Positions 16,931 to 26,344 are shown, counted from the stretch's first letter. The stretch: DNA of 64,000 nucleotides from Ochrobactrum sp. BTU1 (GCA_018798825.1 CP076355.1:1523501-1587500); one strand, 5' to 3'. The notes: generated by a model not told the origin, from the letters alone. Made by a program: numbers and translations.

Positions 16931-18097
16931 ATGACTGTAGGTATCAAGCCATTTTCGTTCGACACGGTTGGCTCAATGCTTGTGGAATGGGGGGCTGCAA
17001 AGCGTCTCGGCGAAGTTCTGGGAGAACGTTTCTCAGAACGCAAAATCCTCATCGTGACCGACAAAGGCTTGCACAAGGCTGGCGCCCTGGACGAAGCGCT
17101 TGTTTCGCTTGAGAAGGCTGGCTTCGGCATCAGCATTTTTGATTCCGTCGTTGCTGATCCACCGGAATCAGTGCTGTTTGAATGTGTCGATCAAGCCAAG
17201 AAAGCGGGTTGCGATATCGTGTTGGGCCTCGGCGGAGGTTCCTCGATGGACATTGCAAAGCTTGCTGCAGTGCTAATCGTCTCCGAACAGGAACTGTCCG
17301 AGCTTTATGGTATAGGTAAAGTGCAGGGTACGCGGCTGCCGCTGATCCAGATCCCAACCACTGCTGGCACCGGATCGGAAGTGACCAACATCACGATTCT
17401 AACCACGGGTGAAACCACCAAGATGGGCGTCGTTTCCCGTCAGCTTTATGCAGATTTCGTCATTCTGGATGCCGAACTGACATGCGGTCTGCCGGCGCTT
17501 CACACGGCAGCCACCGGCATCGACGCCATGGTTCACGCCATTGAAGCCTATACCAGCCGTATCAAGAAAAATCCTCTTTCTGACGCATTCGCGCGCGAAG
17601 CGCTAAAGCTCTTGTCAGCCAATCTGGTTGCTGCCTGCGAAAGCGGCAATGATCGCCATGCACGCGAAGCCATGTTGCTTGGAGCAAACTATGCCGGTCA
17701 AGCCTTCTCCAACTCGCCGGTTGGCGCCGTTCACGCATTGGCTTACCCGCTCGGTGGTCACTATCATGTGCCCCATGGCCTTTCCAACGCCCTGATGCTG
17801 GGACCAGTCCTGCGCTTCAACATGGCGGGCGCAGCTCAACTTTATGCAGAGCTTGCAGACCTGTTGCTCGACAAGTCGGAGGGCACGACGGAGCAACGTT
17901 CGGCAGCTTTCGTTGATTATATGGAAGACCTGATGAACCGCTCTGGAGCACCACGCCGCCTGCGGGACGTTGGTGTCACCGAAGAAAGCCTCGAAACGCT
18001 TGCTCGCGATGCAATGCTTCAGACACGTCTTCTGGGGAACAACCCAGTTGAAGTAACAGAAGCTGACGCCTTGGCGCTTTATCGCGAAGCATTCTGA
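16931..18097 (+). CDS. Iron-containing (group III) alcohol dehydrogenase
   Basis: Protein of 388 residues. The NAD-binding GGGSSMDIAK motif lies near residue 95, TTAGTGSEVTN follows, and the metal ligands are expected in GIDAMVHAIEAY and in HALAYPLGGHYHVPHG, which carry the D and three H of this family. It oxidises or reduces a primary alcohol/aldehyde or similar substrate in the cytoplasm. The ATG at 16931 is preferred over a GTG at 16922, with GGGTGGA before it. A strong palindrome 177 nt upstream suggests tight regulation. The following gene is a permease on the same strand, about 90 nt away. Confidence 0.93.
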   Translation: MTVGIKPFSFDTVGSMLVEWGAAKRLGEVLGERFSERKILIVTDKGLHKAGALDEALVSLEKAGFGISIFDSVVADPPESVLFECVDQAKKAGCDIVLGLGGGSSMDIAKLAAVLIVSEQELSELYGIGKVQGTRLPLIQIPTTAGTGSEVTNITILTTGETTKMGVVSRQLYADFVILDAELTCGLPALHTAATGIDAMVHAIEAYTSRIKKNPLSDAFAREALKLLSANLVAACESGNDRHAREAMLLGANYAGQAFSNSPVGAVHALAYPLGGHYHVPHGLSNALMLGPVLRFNMAGAAQLYAELADLLLDKSEGTTEQRSAAFVDYMEDLMNRSGAPRRLRDVGVTEESLETLARDAMLQTRLLGNNPVEVTEADALALYREAF

Positions 18098-18118
18098 TCC
18101 AACACTGACAATTCAAAC

Positions 18119-18166
18119 AGCATCCCGGAAGGCGTGGCTATCATCGCCGCTCTTCGGGAGCGCTGT
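18119..18166 (+). terminator. Imperfect hairpin after the alcohol dehydrogenase gene
   Basis: CAGCATCCCGGAAG pairs with CTTCGGGAGCGCTG over an imperfect stem that encloses a GGCG/CGCC inner stem, followed by TTTCGTT. It is likely a terminator or attenuator before the permease gene. Confidence 0.4.
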
Positions 18167-18188
18167 TTCGTTCCTTCGGAGTAAAACC

Positions 18189-19559
18189 TTGAGCACTGAA
18201 CGCATCGACGGTCAGGAGCAGCCATATTGGCCTGCCGGACCGTTCAAAATCCGTCTGCCTTTCGTTCACTATAAATTCGAGTGGCCTGATTATTGTCAGG
18301 GCCTTTTGATGTGTGCAGTCGACCTCTCGGCCATTCCATTGATGGCCGAATTGCTCGGAATGCCATTTGAAGTGGCGCTGGCCGTCGTCGTTCTCAACGG
18401 CCTGTTCTACCTCACCCATCACCTGCTCGGCGACCCGGTCGTTCCGGGTTGGATCACCCCTGCCGTACCGCTCATTATGGCGTATTGCGCGACCTTTCCC
18501 GAAGGTCCGGAGCGGATCCATGCTCTTGTATCCTTCCAGATGACATTGGGGCTATTATCGATATTCATCGGCGCGACTGGCATCGCAAATCGCGTGATTG
18601 CCGCTATTCCGCAGGCGATCAAATCCGGTATTATCATTGGTGCTGGCTTTGCAGCGGTGATTTCGGTCTTTAAGGTCGGCGGCAACTTCGACATTTTCCC
18701 GTTCACCATCGCGATCTCGATCGGCCTGTGCTTCTATTTGATGTTCTCGCCGCAGTTCGCACGCCTTTCGCGCAATGGTGGCTTTTTCGGTTTGATCGGA
18801 AAGCTCGGCGTTCTGCCGTGCATCCTGCTCGCCGTGATTGTCGCTCCACTATTTGGCGAAGCAAAATGGCCCGAATTCCAGTGGACGATCTCATCGCCGG
18901 ATTTCACGACGCTCTGGCGCGAATACACGATCTTTGGTCTCGGCCTGCCGCCCCTCTCGATGTTCCTGACGGCTCTGCCGACGGTTCTCGCTACCTATAT
19001 CGTTCTTTTCGGTGACGTTCTGAAAACCAAGTCGATCCTCGGCGAAGCACAGCTTCAGCGCCCGGATGAAAAGATCGATTACAGCGCCGACCGCGCCCAC
19101 CTTGTTTTCGGTATCCGTAACACCGGCATGTCGGTTCTCGGTCCCGATGTGACAATGTGCGGACCCGTATGGGCTGCGATGCAGGTCGTCATCTGCGAAC
19201 GCTTCTCAAAGGGCAAGAAGTCGATGCACTCGCTCTTCGGCGGTGCGGGTTCGTTCCGCTGGGGCACCAATACAGGCTTGTTCCTGATGCCAATCGTGAC
19301 GCTCGTTCAGCCGATCCTGGGTGTGGCGCTAACCCTGACACTGCTCATCCAGGGCTACGTTTCCGTTCGCATCGGCGTGATGGAAGCCCGCTCGCAACGT
19401 GATCTTGGCATCGCTGGTGTCACGGGTGCCGTTCTGGCGACGCGCGGTGCTGGATGGGCGTTTGCCACCGGCGTTGTACTCTGCTTGATTATCTATGGCC
19501 GAGACTTCTTCAAGGGCGAGACCGATCGCACCTTCGTCAAGGATCAGCAATCGCAGTAA
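18189..19559 (+). CDS. NCS2/xanthine-uracil-type membrane permease homologue
   Basis: Protein of 456 residues with roughly a dozen hydrophobic segments, in the style of the NCS2 (SLC23) and related SulP-like carriers: an AIPLMAELLGMPFEVALAVV segment, THHLLGDPVVPGWITPAVPL, then IGAGFAAVISVF and a C-terminal STAS-free tail. I cannot assign the substrate; it is unlike the well-known xanthine permeases in the NxG-type region. The start is TTG at 18189 with CGGAGTAAAA just upstream. It lies directly after the alcohol dehydrogenase and may import or export its substrate. Confidence 0.75.
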   Translation: MSTERIDGQEQPYWPAGPFKIRLPFVHYKFEWPDYCQGLLMCAVDLSAIPLMAELLGMPFEVALAVVVLNGLFYLTHHLLGDPVVPGWITPAVPLIMAYCATFPEGPERIHALVSFQMTLGLLSIFIGATGIANRVIAAIPQAIKSGIIIGAGFAAVISVFKVGGNFDIFPFTIAISIGLCFYLMFSPQFARLSRNGGFFGLIGKLGVLPCILLAVIVAPLFGEAKWPEFQWTISSPDFTTLWREYTIFGLGLPPLSMFLTALPTVLATYIVLFGDVLKTKSILGEAQLQRPDEKIDYSADRAHLVFGIRNTGMSVLGPDVTMCGPVWAAMQVVICERFSKGKKSMHSLFGGAGSFRWGTNTGLFLMPIVTLVQPILGVALTLTLLIQGYVSVRIGVMEARSQRDLGIAGVTGAVLATRGAGWAFATGVVLCLIIYGRDFFKGETDRTFVKDQQSQ

Positions 19560-19569
19560 TCTGACCAAC

Positions 19570-19598
19570 AAGTCTCCCGGAGAACCGCCGGGAGACTT
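19570..19598 (+). terminator. Terminator after the permease gene
   Basis: An 11-bp stem AAGTCTCCCGG (19570-19580) with CCGGGAGACTT (19588-19598) and a 7-nt loop, placed 10 nt after the stop codon. Confidence 0.75.
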
Positions 19599-19733
19599 CC
19601 AAGGCGAATAAGTTACCACAAGGAAGATTTGCCTCTTCAAGAATATTCCTATAGATTTCAGCCGCAGTCCGGCAATCGCATTTCTCCTCCCAACGTCTAT
19701 TGCCGCGCGCTGCGTGTCAATTCGGAGTAAAAA

Positions 19734-20660
19734 TTGCGTAGTGAACAATCTATTCTTCAAATATCCATAGCAGTTACTATTTTTGTTGCAGGCTTTGGTG
19801 TCGTTTTCGGCCTTTTGTCTGGATCATTTTCTATTGTCTTTGACGGTGTTTACATGTTTGCGGACGCTGCGATGAGCGGGCTTGCACTTGTTGTTGCCCG
19901 GCTCATCGCATTGTCTGCGCTACCAGAACCTCCAAGCGGGAAATTGCGTGATCGCTTCACCATGGGTTTCTGGCATCTTGAACCGATGGTTCTAGGCCTC
20001 AATGGCATCATGTTGACGGGGGTAGCGATATACGCACTCATCAATGCCATCGGCAGTCTGATGCATGGTGGCCGCGACCTCGAATTCAGTTACGCGATCT
20101 TCTATGCAGTTGTTGCTCTGATTGCATGCCTTGGCATGGCGTGGCTCGAAACCCGTGCCAACCGCAGATTGAAATCCGACTTCATTGCGCTTGATGCCAA
20201 GGCGTGGATCATGTCAGGTGGCATAACCGCTGCACTCCTGATCGCGTTTGTAGTCGGCTATTTCATTCAGGGTACCCGGTTCGACTGGGTGACACCTTAT
20301 ATCGATCCCGCTGTTCTCGCCCTAGTCTGTATCGCAATCATTCCGATGCCGATCGGGACCATCAAGCAGGCCCTTGCAGACATGCTGCTTGTGACACCTC
20401 TCGATCTCAAGCACCATGTGGATCAGGTTGCAAAAGAAGTCGTTGAGCGCAATGGCTTCAAGTCTTATCGCGCCTATGTCGCCAAGGTTGGGCGCGGAAA
20501 GCAGATCGAACTCTACTTCATCGTGCCCCCCGATCAGCCCGCAAGAAAGCTCGAAGAATGGGATGCATTACGCGATGAAATCGGCGATGCGCTTGGCGGC
20601 GAAGGTCCAGATCGCTGGCTGACGATTGCCTTCACCACGGATGTTGAATGGGCCGTTTAA
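19734..20660 (+). CDS. Cation diffusion facilitator-type membrane protein
   Basis: Protein of 308 residues with about six membrane segments in the N-terminal two thirds and a soluble C-terminal domain (residues about 215-308) like the cytoplasmic dimerisation domain of CDF transporters. Segments SGSFSIVFDGVYMFADA and FIALDAKAWIMSG occupy the places of the CDF metal-site helices, each with a D but without the usual HxxxD pair, so zinc transport is not assured. The start is TTG at 19734 with GGAGTAAAA, like the preceding gene. The stop codon lies inside a 39-nt palindrome. Confidence 0.75.
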   Translation: MRSEQSILQISIAVTIFVAGFGVVFGLLSGSFSIVFDGVYMFADAAMSGLALVVARLIALSALPEPPSGKLRDRFTMGFWHLEPMVLGLNGIMLTGVAIYALINAIGSLMHGGRDLEFSYAIFYAVVALIACLGMAWLETRANRRLKSDFIALDAKAWIMSGGITAALLIAFVVGYFIQGTRFDWVTPYIDPAVLALVCIAIIPMPIGTIKQALADMLLVTPLDLKHHVDQVAKEVVERNGFKSYRAYVAKVGRGKQIELYFIVPPDQPARKLEEWDALRDEIGDALGGEGPDRWLTIAFTTDVEWAV

Positions 20661-20677
20661 CGGCCCATTCAACATCC
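20639..20677. terminator. 39-nt perfect palindrome shared by convergent genes
   Basis: Arms of 19 bp (20639-20657 and 20659-20677) are exact inverted repeats around one central T. The left arm includes the last codons and the right arm begins in the TAA of the CDF gene. The nnrS stop at 20679 follows directly, so it can terminate transcription from both sides. Confidence 0.75.
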
Positions 20678-20678
20678 A

Positions 20679-21947
20679 TTATTCAGTACGCTGACGACGT
20701 TTCGTCATCAGCATGGGCGCATATTCCAATACATACAGACCAAAGGCCAGCATCCAGAAAAGCGCCGAGGCCGCCAGCAATGTATGAAAGAAATTTGGCA
20801 TCATTTCCGCGAATGGTCGGATTATCGCTGACAGTATCAGGCACAGATAGGCGATTTGGGTTGTGGGCGACGCGACAAGTTCACGTCCCGTGTGCCCGCG
20901 GGTGGCTCGCGTCATCACTGCCAACATCATGCAGCCAATAACGCCCACAGTCATAACGTGAAGAGCTGAAAATGGATTGAGCTGTTCGATTGCCGCCGCC
21001 GCTATGGCAACGAAACCGACAGGCACAAAGAAATAGGCAACGTGTAGGACAAGAACGAGCTTGTCTTTTGCCACGCTCCATCCACGCCAACGATAAAGCC
21101 GCACAAGATGCAGACAAGCTGCAATGATTGCGATGACCGCCGTCAGCGAATGTTCCGGTGCCACAGTCCAACTCACGCAGGCGATGGCACCAACAACAAT
21201 AGCAAGACCATCATAGCGATTGAACGGCTTCGGAAAGCGATTGGCGCCCATACGATTAAGCCAATTACGGGTGAAGCTTGGGATGATACGTCCACCGATT
21301 AACATAACCAGCAGCACATAAGCACTAACTCCGGCGCGATTGGCAATGGCTATGTCTCCGTTTGTTATAGCCAGATAATGGAAGCAGATATTGGCAAGCA
21401 TAACGATTGCCACGCCGATCAAAACCTTGAGGTTCTTCCATTGATGACCGGCAATGATTTCGCGCGAAGCGATAAACAAAAGCAACGGCAGAAAGAGGCT
21501 TTCAATGCCGATTGCGATATAGAGATCAACGAGATCGGGAACCAGAAAAACCAATCGTCCTAAGAGCCACACACTGAACAGCAGGGCAAGGGATTGTCCT
21601 GAAACTGGCAAGCGGCCAGTCCAGTTCGGAACGGCTGTCAAAAGAAATCCAGCAAGAATGGCCGACGAAAAGCCAAACACCATCTCATGCGCGTGCCAAT
21701 TGAGCGCGCCATACGCGCCGCCAACCGTCAAACCGAATGTGAGAGAGAGTATCCAGAGCAGCATGGCCAGAACGGCCCATATTGCACCACCCAGAAAAAA
21801 TGGGCGAAACCCATAGCTGAAGATCGCCGGGCCCGTCTTTTTATTGCCGCGAGCGATGGCTCCACGACGTTCGGAGGGCATTGCGAAGGGGGGTGTTTGA
21901 GCAGTTGAGGCTGCGGGGGTGGCCAGCAGGCCTTCCTTTATCGTCAT
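20679..21947 (-). CDS. nnrS: NnrS family heme/copper membrane protein
   Basis: Protein of 422 residues with about twelve membrane helices and the NnrS hallmarks GFRPFFLGGAIWAVLA, LNWHAHEMVFGF and LHVMTVGVIGCMMLAVMTRATRGHTG, which carry the conserved histidines. NnrS acts in resistance to nitric oxide in denitrifiers. A start at the ATG 21947 with GAGGAC is preferred; the frame is open further to 22055. It follows the pseudoazurin gene by about 107 nt, so both may be read from the FNR-type box at 22591. Confidence 0.93.
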   Translation of the reverse strand: MTIKEGLLATPAASTAQTPPFAMPSERRGAIARGNKKTGPAIFSYGFRPFFLGGAIWAVLAMLLWILSLTFGLTVGGAYGALNWHAHEMVFGFSSAILAGFLLTAVPNWTGRLPVSGQSLALLFSVWLLGRLVFLVPDLVDLYIAIGIESLFLPLLLFIASREIIAGHQWKNLKVLIGVAIVMLANICFHYLAITNGDIAIANRAGVSAYVLLVMLIGGRIIPSFTRNWLNRMGANRFPKPFNRYDGLAIVVGAIACVSWTVAPEHSLTAVIAIIAACLHLVRLYRWRGWSVAKDKLVLVLHVAYFFVPVGFVAIAAAAIEQLNPFSALHVMTVGVIGCMMLAVMTRATRGHTGRELVASPTTQIAYLCLILSAIIRPFAEMMPNFFHTLLAASALFWMLAFGLYVLEYAPMLMTKRRQRTE

Positions 21948-22054
21948 GACGTCCTCATCATGGAACCGCAGCCAGAGCGCATCGTATCTGTCTCGAATTG
22001 ACCTGCGCTCTAGCATCATAGAGTTATGCAGCAACGCTGCACATTTGAAACCCA

Positions 22055-22495
22055 TTATTTCGCGCTGGCAATTGCCTTTTCGAGGCGCGCTTGAACGGGT
22101 TTGGGCTTCTTGGTAGCAACGATTTCTTCAAGATTGGCCGGATTATCACCGACAACGATCAGAGCAACCATGCCCATCGCATAGTGCGGCGTGCACTTGA
22201 CAAAATATGCGCCGGGTTCGGAGACGGAAAGAACGTAATTCTCGTTAATCTTACTTTTGAATTTTTCCGCAGCGGGCGGGATCATGTCCTTGATCGACTC
22301 GACATTGTGTCCTTTGTCGACCGGAATGAATGTAATCGTGTCGCCGGGATTTGCCTTGATGTAGGCAGGCTCAAAAACCATTGCACCTTCAGCGCCCTTA
22401 TTGAGCATATGAACCTCAATATTTTCGGCCAAGGCGGGAGCAGCCATCGCAAAGCAAAGTCCGAATGCTGCGAAGGGAATCGCAAACTTACGCAT
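22055..22495 (-). CDS. Pseudoazurin (type 1 copper protein)
   Basis: Protein of 146 residues with a signal peptide of 23 residues ([20 protein letters not shown], then ALA). Copper ligands H63, C101, H104 and M109 match H40, C78, H81 and M86 of mature pseudoazurins exactly after removal of 23 residues. It is a periplasmic electron carrier to copper nitrite reductase and N2O reductase. Its partner nnrS and the FNR-type site upstream place it in the denitrification regulon. Confidence 0.96.
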   Translation of the reverse strand: MRKFAIPFAAFGLCFAMAAPALAENIEVHMLNKGAEGAMVFEPAYIKANPGDTITFIPVDKGHNVESIKDMIPPAAEKFKSKINENYVLSVSEPGAYFVKCTPHYAMGMVALIVVGDNPANLEEIVATKKPKPVQARLEKAIASAK

Positions 22496-22590
22496 CTAAT
22501 TTCATCTCCATGGGCCGGCCTCTGCAGCATCATGATGGTGCCCGAAGAACCGCGCTGTTGGAGATTTAGACCGACTCCGTTTCATTCTCT

Positions 22591-22604
22591 TTGATTGGGA
22601 TCAA
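22591..22604 (-). promoter_or_regulatory. FNR/NnrR-type box upstream of pseudoazurin
   Basis: TTGATTGGGATCAA is an exact TTGAT-N4-ATCAA site. It lies about 96 nt before the pseudoazurin ATG, a suitable distance for activation by an FNR/DNR-family protein under low oxygen or nitric oxide. The same form occurs at 58095-58108. Confidence 0.85.
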
Positions 22605-22886
22605 ACACATTCAATATTGTTGATTATGACAGTCAGATATCTCGGACAATCTGCTGAAGCGCCCCTTGGTCGATCGAGAAACGATGGTGATTTGCATCAC
22701 ACAGCGAAAAGCTGCTTCGGCAAGAAGTCGAGACTGCACGCCAAAATAAGCGTGACTTGCATGCCACATATCCCGTTAATCACAGATTACACAAAAATTG
22801 TAGGTTGCGATTAGCGCAACGATTTCATGTCTTTGCGATGTGTTTCAAAACGTACCCACAAATGTGATCGCCGTTTGTGTTGACTA

Positions 22887-22902
22887 TTAACACTTCGTTA
22901 AC
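22887..22902 (+). promoter_or_regulatory. CtrA-consensus binding site
   Basis: TTAA-N7-TTAAC (TTAACACTTCGTTAAC) matches the full CtrA box of alphaproteobacteria. It lies 71 nt before the TTG start of the ABC gene, which suggests cell-cycle control of that gene. A chance match to this short pattern is possible. Confidence 0.55.
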
Positions 22903-22972
22903 CACAGTTTGTTGCAATCTGTTACACTGCGTTACAATCGCAATAGCAGGCTATTTTGATACGAGGTGCATA

Positions 22973-24868
22973 TTGGAAAAAATACGGCAGATAAAACAGC
23001 AGTCCTTACAGGTAAGGAATAGCTCTGCCGTGTCCCAGATGACATCCTTCTGGGGCCTTATGCGCGCTTACTGGGTATCCGATCGCTGGAAAGAAGCCTG
23101 GGCCCTTACATTTGCTATCTTCGTTTTCACCGCCTTCATCAGCAAAACCACCGTATGGGTTGCAGAAGCTTCCGGGCTTCTGATGAACTCGATCGTCAAT
23201 GTGAAAAGCGCCCCTGTTCAGAACCCGCTTATGGCAATTGCTATGAATGCTGGCGTACTGATCCTCCTGATGTTGGCCAAGGATGTGCTTCTGGTCGGCT
23301 TACGACATCTTCTGTCGACGACATTGCACCGCAAATGGCGTAAATGGCTAAACGATAGCTTCTCTGATGCAATGCTGGATCGAAATCACACCCATTTTCA
23401 TCTGCAGCAGGGCAAGGGTTCAAACCTTCCCGACAACGTTGACCAGCGCCTGCAGGAATCCATCAAGGGTATGACGGGCGGTGCAATCGGTCTTGTGATG
23501 GGTGTTGTCGGCGTCGTGCTTTCGGCTTTCTTCGTCGGCCAGAAACTATTGGAGATTTCGACCGAAGTAACCGGCCTCGAGTTCCTCGGCTCTTATGGTG
23601 GTGCAGTTCTGGCTTTCACCGCGATCATTATCTATGTGCCGATTGGCACACTGATTGCGATCAAGATTGGCCGCCAGCTGGAGCGTCTTAATCTCGGTAT
23701 GCAGAAAGCTGAAGGTTCCTATCGTGGAGAGTGGACCACGCTTCTGCGCCGCAGTTTTCAGATATCAGCCTCAGATGGCGAATCCGTCCAGCGATCCGTG
23801 AACAAGCGTCTTTACAAAGAAGTTGATGGCACCTGGAACAAACTTAACCGCTTTGATGCTGCCTATCTGGCCTTTTCGCAAGCCTATGGATTCATGTCCA
23901 ACCGCATCATTGCTTATATTCCGGGCCTTGTTCCCTATATGAGCGGCGCTGTCAGCTTCCGCAATTATGTGACGGGCGCTGAACTGGTTGCAGCCATGAT
24001 TAATGATTGCTCCTGGTTCATTCAGGTCATGCCAGCCATTGCCAATCTAAGGGCAAATGCCGGGCGCGTGACGGGTCTCGCCCAGGCAATCGACAATGTT
24101 CAGGAACCAGCTGCGTTCTATGCAGCGTCGGGGATCAACCGCTTCAAATTCTCAACCCAACATTCTCGCTTCGGTCTTTCCGTTCGTGATCTCACGCTTA
24201 TGCAGGGGCCAGACACTCAAGCACCGTTCCTGCGTTCGGGCGTGATAAACATCCGCAGTGGTGACTGGGTCTACATGCGAGGAGAGTCCGGTTCCGGGAA
24301 AACCTCTTTCATCAAAGCACTGAACGGACTTTGGCCCTATGGCACCGGTGACATTATCTATCCGCAAAATGCGAAGTCAATTTATGCAACACAGGAAGCA
24401 AAGTTTCCTTCGGTCTCACTGAAACAGCTCGTCTGCCTTCCTGATGATGAAGCTGAGTTCAACGACCTCTCTATTGCTGTCGTGCTGCATGAAGCTGGTC
24501 TCGGTGAATTTATCGAACGTATGAACGACGCAGATGCCGACGGCTCGCCGTGGGATATGGTGCTTTCGGGTGGACAAAAGCAGAAATTGGTGCTGGCACG
24601 CATTCTACTTCACAAGCCGGCTGTCATCTTCCTTGATGAAGCTACAGGCGCGCTTGATCCTGTATCAAAGCTTCGCTTTCATACAGCGCTCAAGACGCGC
24701 TGCCCTGATGCGATTGTCATCAGCATCATGCATGAAGAGAAACTTCCAACGCTGGAAAATGGCGAAAGCGTCTATTCGCATGTTCTTGAAATTCGCAACG
24801 GATATGTCTCGTTGCGTCCAACCCACTACACAATCGATACCGGCGTAGCCATGGTGGCAGCTGAATAG
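22973..24868 (+). CDS. SbmA/BacA-like ABC transporter (fused membrane and ATPase domains)
   Basis: Protein of 631 residues. An N-terminal domain of about six membrane helices (residues about 25-390) of the SbmA/BacA type precedes a nucleotide-binding domain with Walker A GESGSGKT, signature LSGGQKQ and Walker B VIFLDEAT. Proteins of this type take up peptides or very-long-chain lipids in rhizobia and Brucella (BacA and its ATPase-bearing relatives). The frame is open from 22877, but that leader looks non-coding; the TTG at 22973 has GAGGT before it and starts where the coding character begins. Confidence 0.85.
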   Translation: MEKIRQIKQQSLQVRNSSAVSQMTSFWGLMRAYWVSDRWKEAWALTFAIFVFTAFISKTTVWVAEASGLLMNSIVNVKSAPVQNPLMAIAMNAGVLILLMLAKDVLLVGLRHLLSTTLHRKWRKWLNDSFSDAMLDRNHTHFHLQQGKGSNLPDNVDQRLQESIKGMTGGAIGLVMGVVGVVLSAFFVGQKLLEISTEVTGLEFLGSYGGAVLAFTAIIIYVPIGTLIAIKIGRQLERLNLGMQKAEGSYRGEWTTLLRRSFQISASDGESVQRSVNKRLYKEVDGTWNKLNRFDAAYLAFSQAYGFMSNRIIAYIPGLVPYMSGAVSFRNYVTGAELVAAMINDCSWFIQVMPAIANLRANAGRVTGLAQAIDNVQEPAAFYAASGINRFKFSTQHSRFGLSVRDLTLMQGPDTQAPFLRSGVINIRSGDWVYMRGESGSGKTSFIKALNGLWPYGTGDIIYPQNAKSIYATQEAKFPSVSLKQLVCLPDDEAEFNDLSIAVVLHEAGLGEFIERMNDADADGSPWDMVLSGGQKQKLVLARILLHKPAVIFLDEATGALDPVSKLRFHTALKTRCPDAIVISIMHEEKLPTLENGESVYSHVLEIRNGYVSLRPTHYTIDTGVAMVAAE

Positions 24869-25219
24869 AGAAAAGAAAGCTAAAAACGGTTCGCCTTTGA
24901 GAAGTGGATTTCTTGTTCAGCTCAATCAGCAGGGGCATCATGGTCGGATGGATTACACAAGCTATGTCTATATCGTGATAGCCTTGCTGCCCTTCATTGC
25001 CTGGGCATCAATCATCATCGCCCTTTCCAATAGCTGCGAAACCATACAGCAAAAAAAATCGAGAACGAACGGAACGACAGACCACGAACCGGCGGTTGAA
25101 GTATCAATGATCCCTTATGGACTGATATTTCCACTTTATTACAGTTATCCATCTGACCGTCGTAATCTGGGCTGACGGCCGATCCGGCCAAATGCAAACA
25201 TTTGACCGGACGCTTATTT
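24869..25219. other. Gap with one weak small ORF and no other signal
   Basis: About 350 nt between the ABC gene and the convergent sugar-transporter ATPase gene. Apart from the short frame at 24948-25175 I see no conserved feature. Confidence 0.4.
24948..25175 (+). CDS. Hypothetical small membrane protein
   Basis: A 75-residue frame starting MDYTSYVYIVIALLPFIAWA, with one hydrophobic helix at about residues 7-26 followed by a polar tail. The start and the predicted helix are plausible, but the frame has no recognised family and no clear ribosome site. It could be chance. Confidence 0.3.
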   Translation: MDYTSYVYIVIALLPFIAWASIIIALSNSCETIQQKKSRTNGTTDHEPAVEVSMIPYGLIFPLYYSYPSDRRNLG

Positions 25220-26344
25220 TCAGGCCGCAGCTAAATCTGCAAAATCCCCCTGGCGCGTAAACGCGATGCCCTTGCTGTCGAACAAATGGCAGGACTGTGG
25301 GTTGATACCAACCTTGATTTCGGCATCACCGCTGATCGGTGCTGTACCAGGCGTGATGATGCAGAAGGTTTCACTCATGCCTTCCGGCACGCTGTAGACG
25401 ATGGTCTGCTGTCCAAGGCGTTCAATCACGGAAGAACGCACGGTAATTGAGGTCGAGCCCTCGCCAATCGTGACATGCTCGGGACGAATGCCTAGTGTCA
25501 GCGGCTGGCCCACTTCTGGACGAGCGGCTTCTTCACAAAGAACCGGGAGAACCAGTTCATCGTCTGCGAGCTTCAAACGGGCATAACCATTGCTCTCAAA
25601 GCCAGCAAACGTCACCGGCAGCATATTCATGCGCGGGTTGCCGATGAAACCAGCAACGAAGCTGTTGCGTGGACGATGATAGAGTTCGAGTGGCGTACCA
25701 ACCTGTGAGATGTTGCCTCCTTCAAGCACCACGATACGATCGGCCATGGTCATGGCTTCAACCTGATCATGCGTCACATAGATCATGGTTGCTCCAAGCT
25801 GCTTGTGCAGTTTTGTCAGTTCGATACGCATATCGGCGCGAAGCGCTGCATCGAGATTGGAAAGCGGCTCATCAAACAAGAAGATCTTAGGTTCACGTAC
25901 AATCGCACGGCCAATGGCTACGCGCTGACGCTGCCCGCCGGACAACATGCCAGGCTTCTGTTCAAGACGCTGATCCAGATGTAGGATCGAAGCCGCATGT
26001 TCCACTTTGCGCTTAATGGTAGCGTTGTCCGCACCTTCTACGCGCAGTGGGAAGGCAATATTTTCGTAAACGCTCATATGCGGATAAAGCGCATAGCTCT
26101 GGAACACCATCGCGATGCCACGCTTGACCGGAGGCAGGTCGTTGACGCGCTTTTCATCGATGACGATATCGCCCGATGTCGTATCCTCAAGGCCCGCGAT
26201 CATGCGCAGAAGTGTGGACTTGCCGCAGCCCGATGGTCCGACAAAGACCATAAACTCGCCTTCTCTCACTTCAAGGGATACGTTCTTGACGACGTCAAAT
26301 TGGCCGAAGCTCTTGACAATATTCTTGAGGGATAATTTTCCCAC
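25220..26344 (-). CDS. Sugar ABC transporter ATP-binding protein (UgpC/MsmK-like)
   Basis: Protein of 374 residues of the carbohydrate-uptake ATPase family CUT1. Walker A is GPSGCGKS, the signature LSGGQRQR and Walker B FLFDEPLSNLD; a C-terminal TOBE/OB regulatory domain (residues about 240-374) follows, as in UgpC and MsmK. A GTG at 26344 with AGGAG seven nt before it is the preferred start; a TTG at 26365 is less likely. It is the last gene of the minus-strand transport block and follows a hairpin after the binding-protein gene. Confidence 0.92.
   Translation of the reverse strand: MGKLSLKNIVKSFGQFDVVKNVSLEVREGEFMVFVGPSGCGKSTLLRMIAGLEDTTSGDIVIDEKRVNDLPPVKRGIAMVFQSYALYPHMSVYENIAFPLRVEGADNATIKRKVEHAASILHLDQRLEQKPGMLSGGQRQRVAIGRAIVREPKIFLFDEPLSNLDAALRADMRIELTKLHKQLGATMIYVTHDQVEAMTMADRIVVLEGGNISQVGTPLELYHRPRNSFVAGFIGNPRMNMLPVTFAGFESNGYARLKLADDELVLPVLCEEAARPEVGQPLTLGIRPEHVTIGEGSTSITVRSSVIERLGQQTIVYSVPEGMSETFCIITPGTAPISGDAEIKVGINPQSCHLFDSKGIAFTRQGDFADLAAA

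Larger units (their letters stand above)
22496..22972. other. Divergent intergenic region with two regulatory sites
   Basis: About 475 nt without a gene between pseudoazurin and the BacA-like ABC gene. It holds an FNR/NnrR-type site (22591-22604), a GTTGCG/CGCAAC small stem near 22803-22819 and a CtrA-consensus site (22887-22902). Confidence 0.65.
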
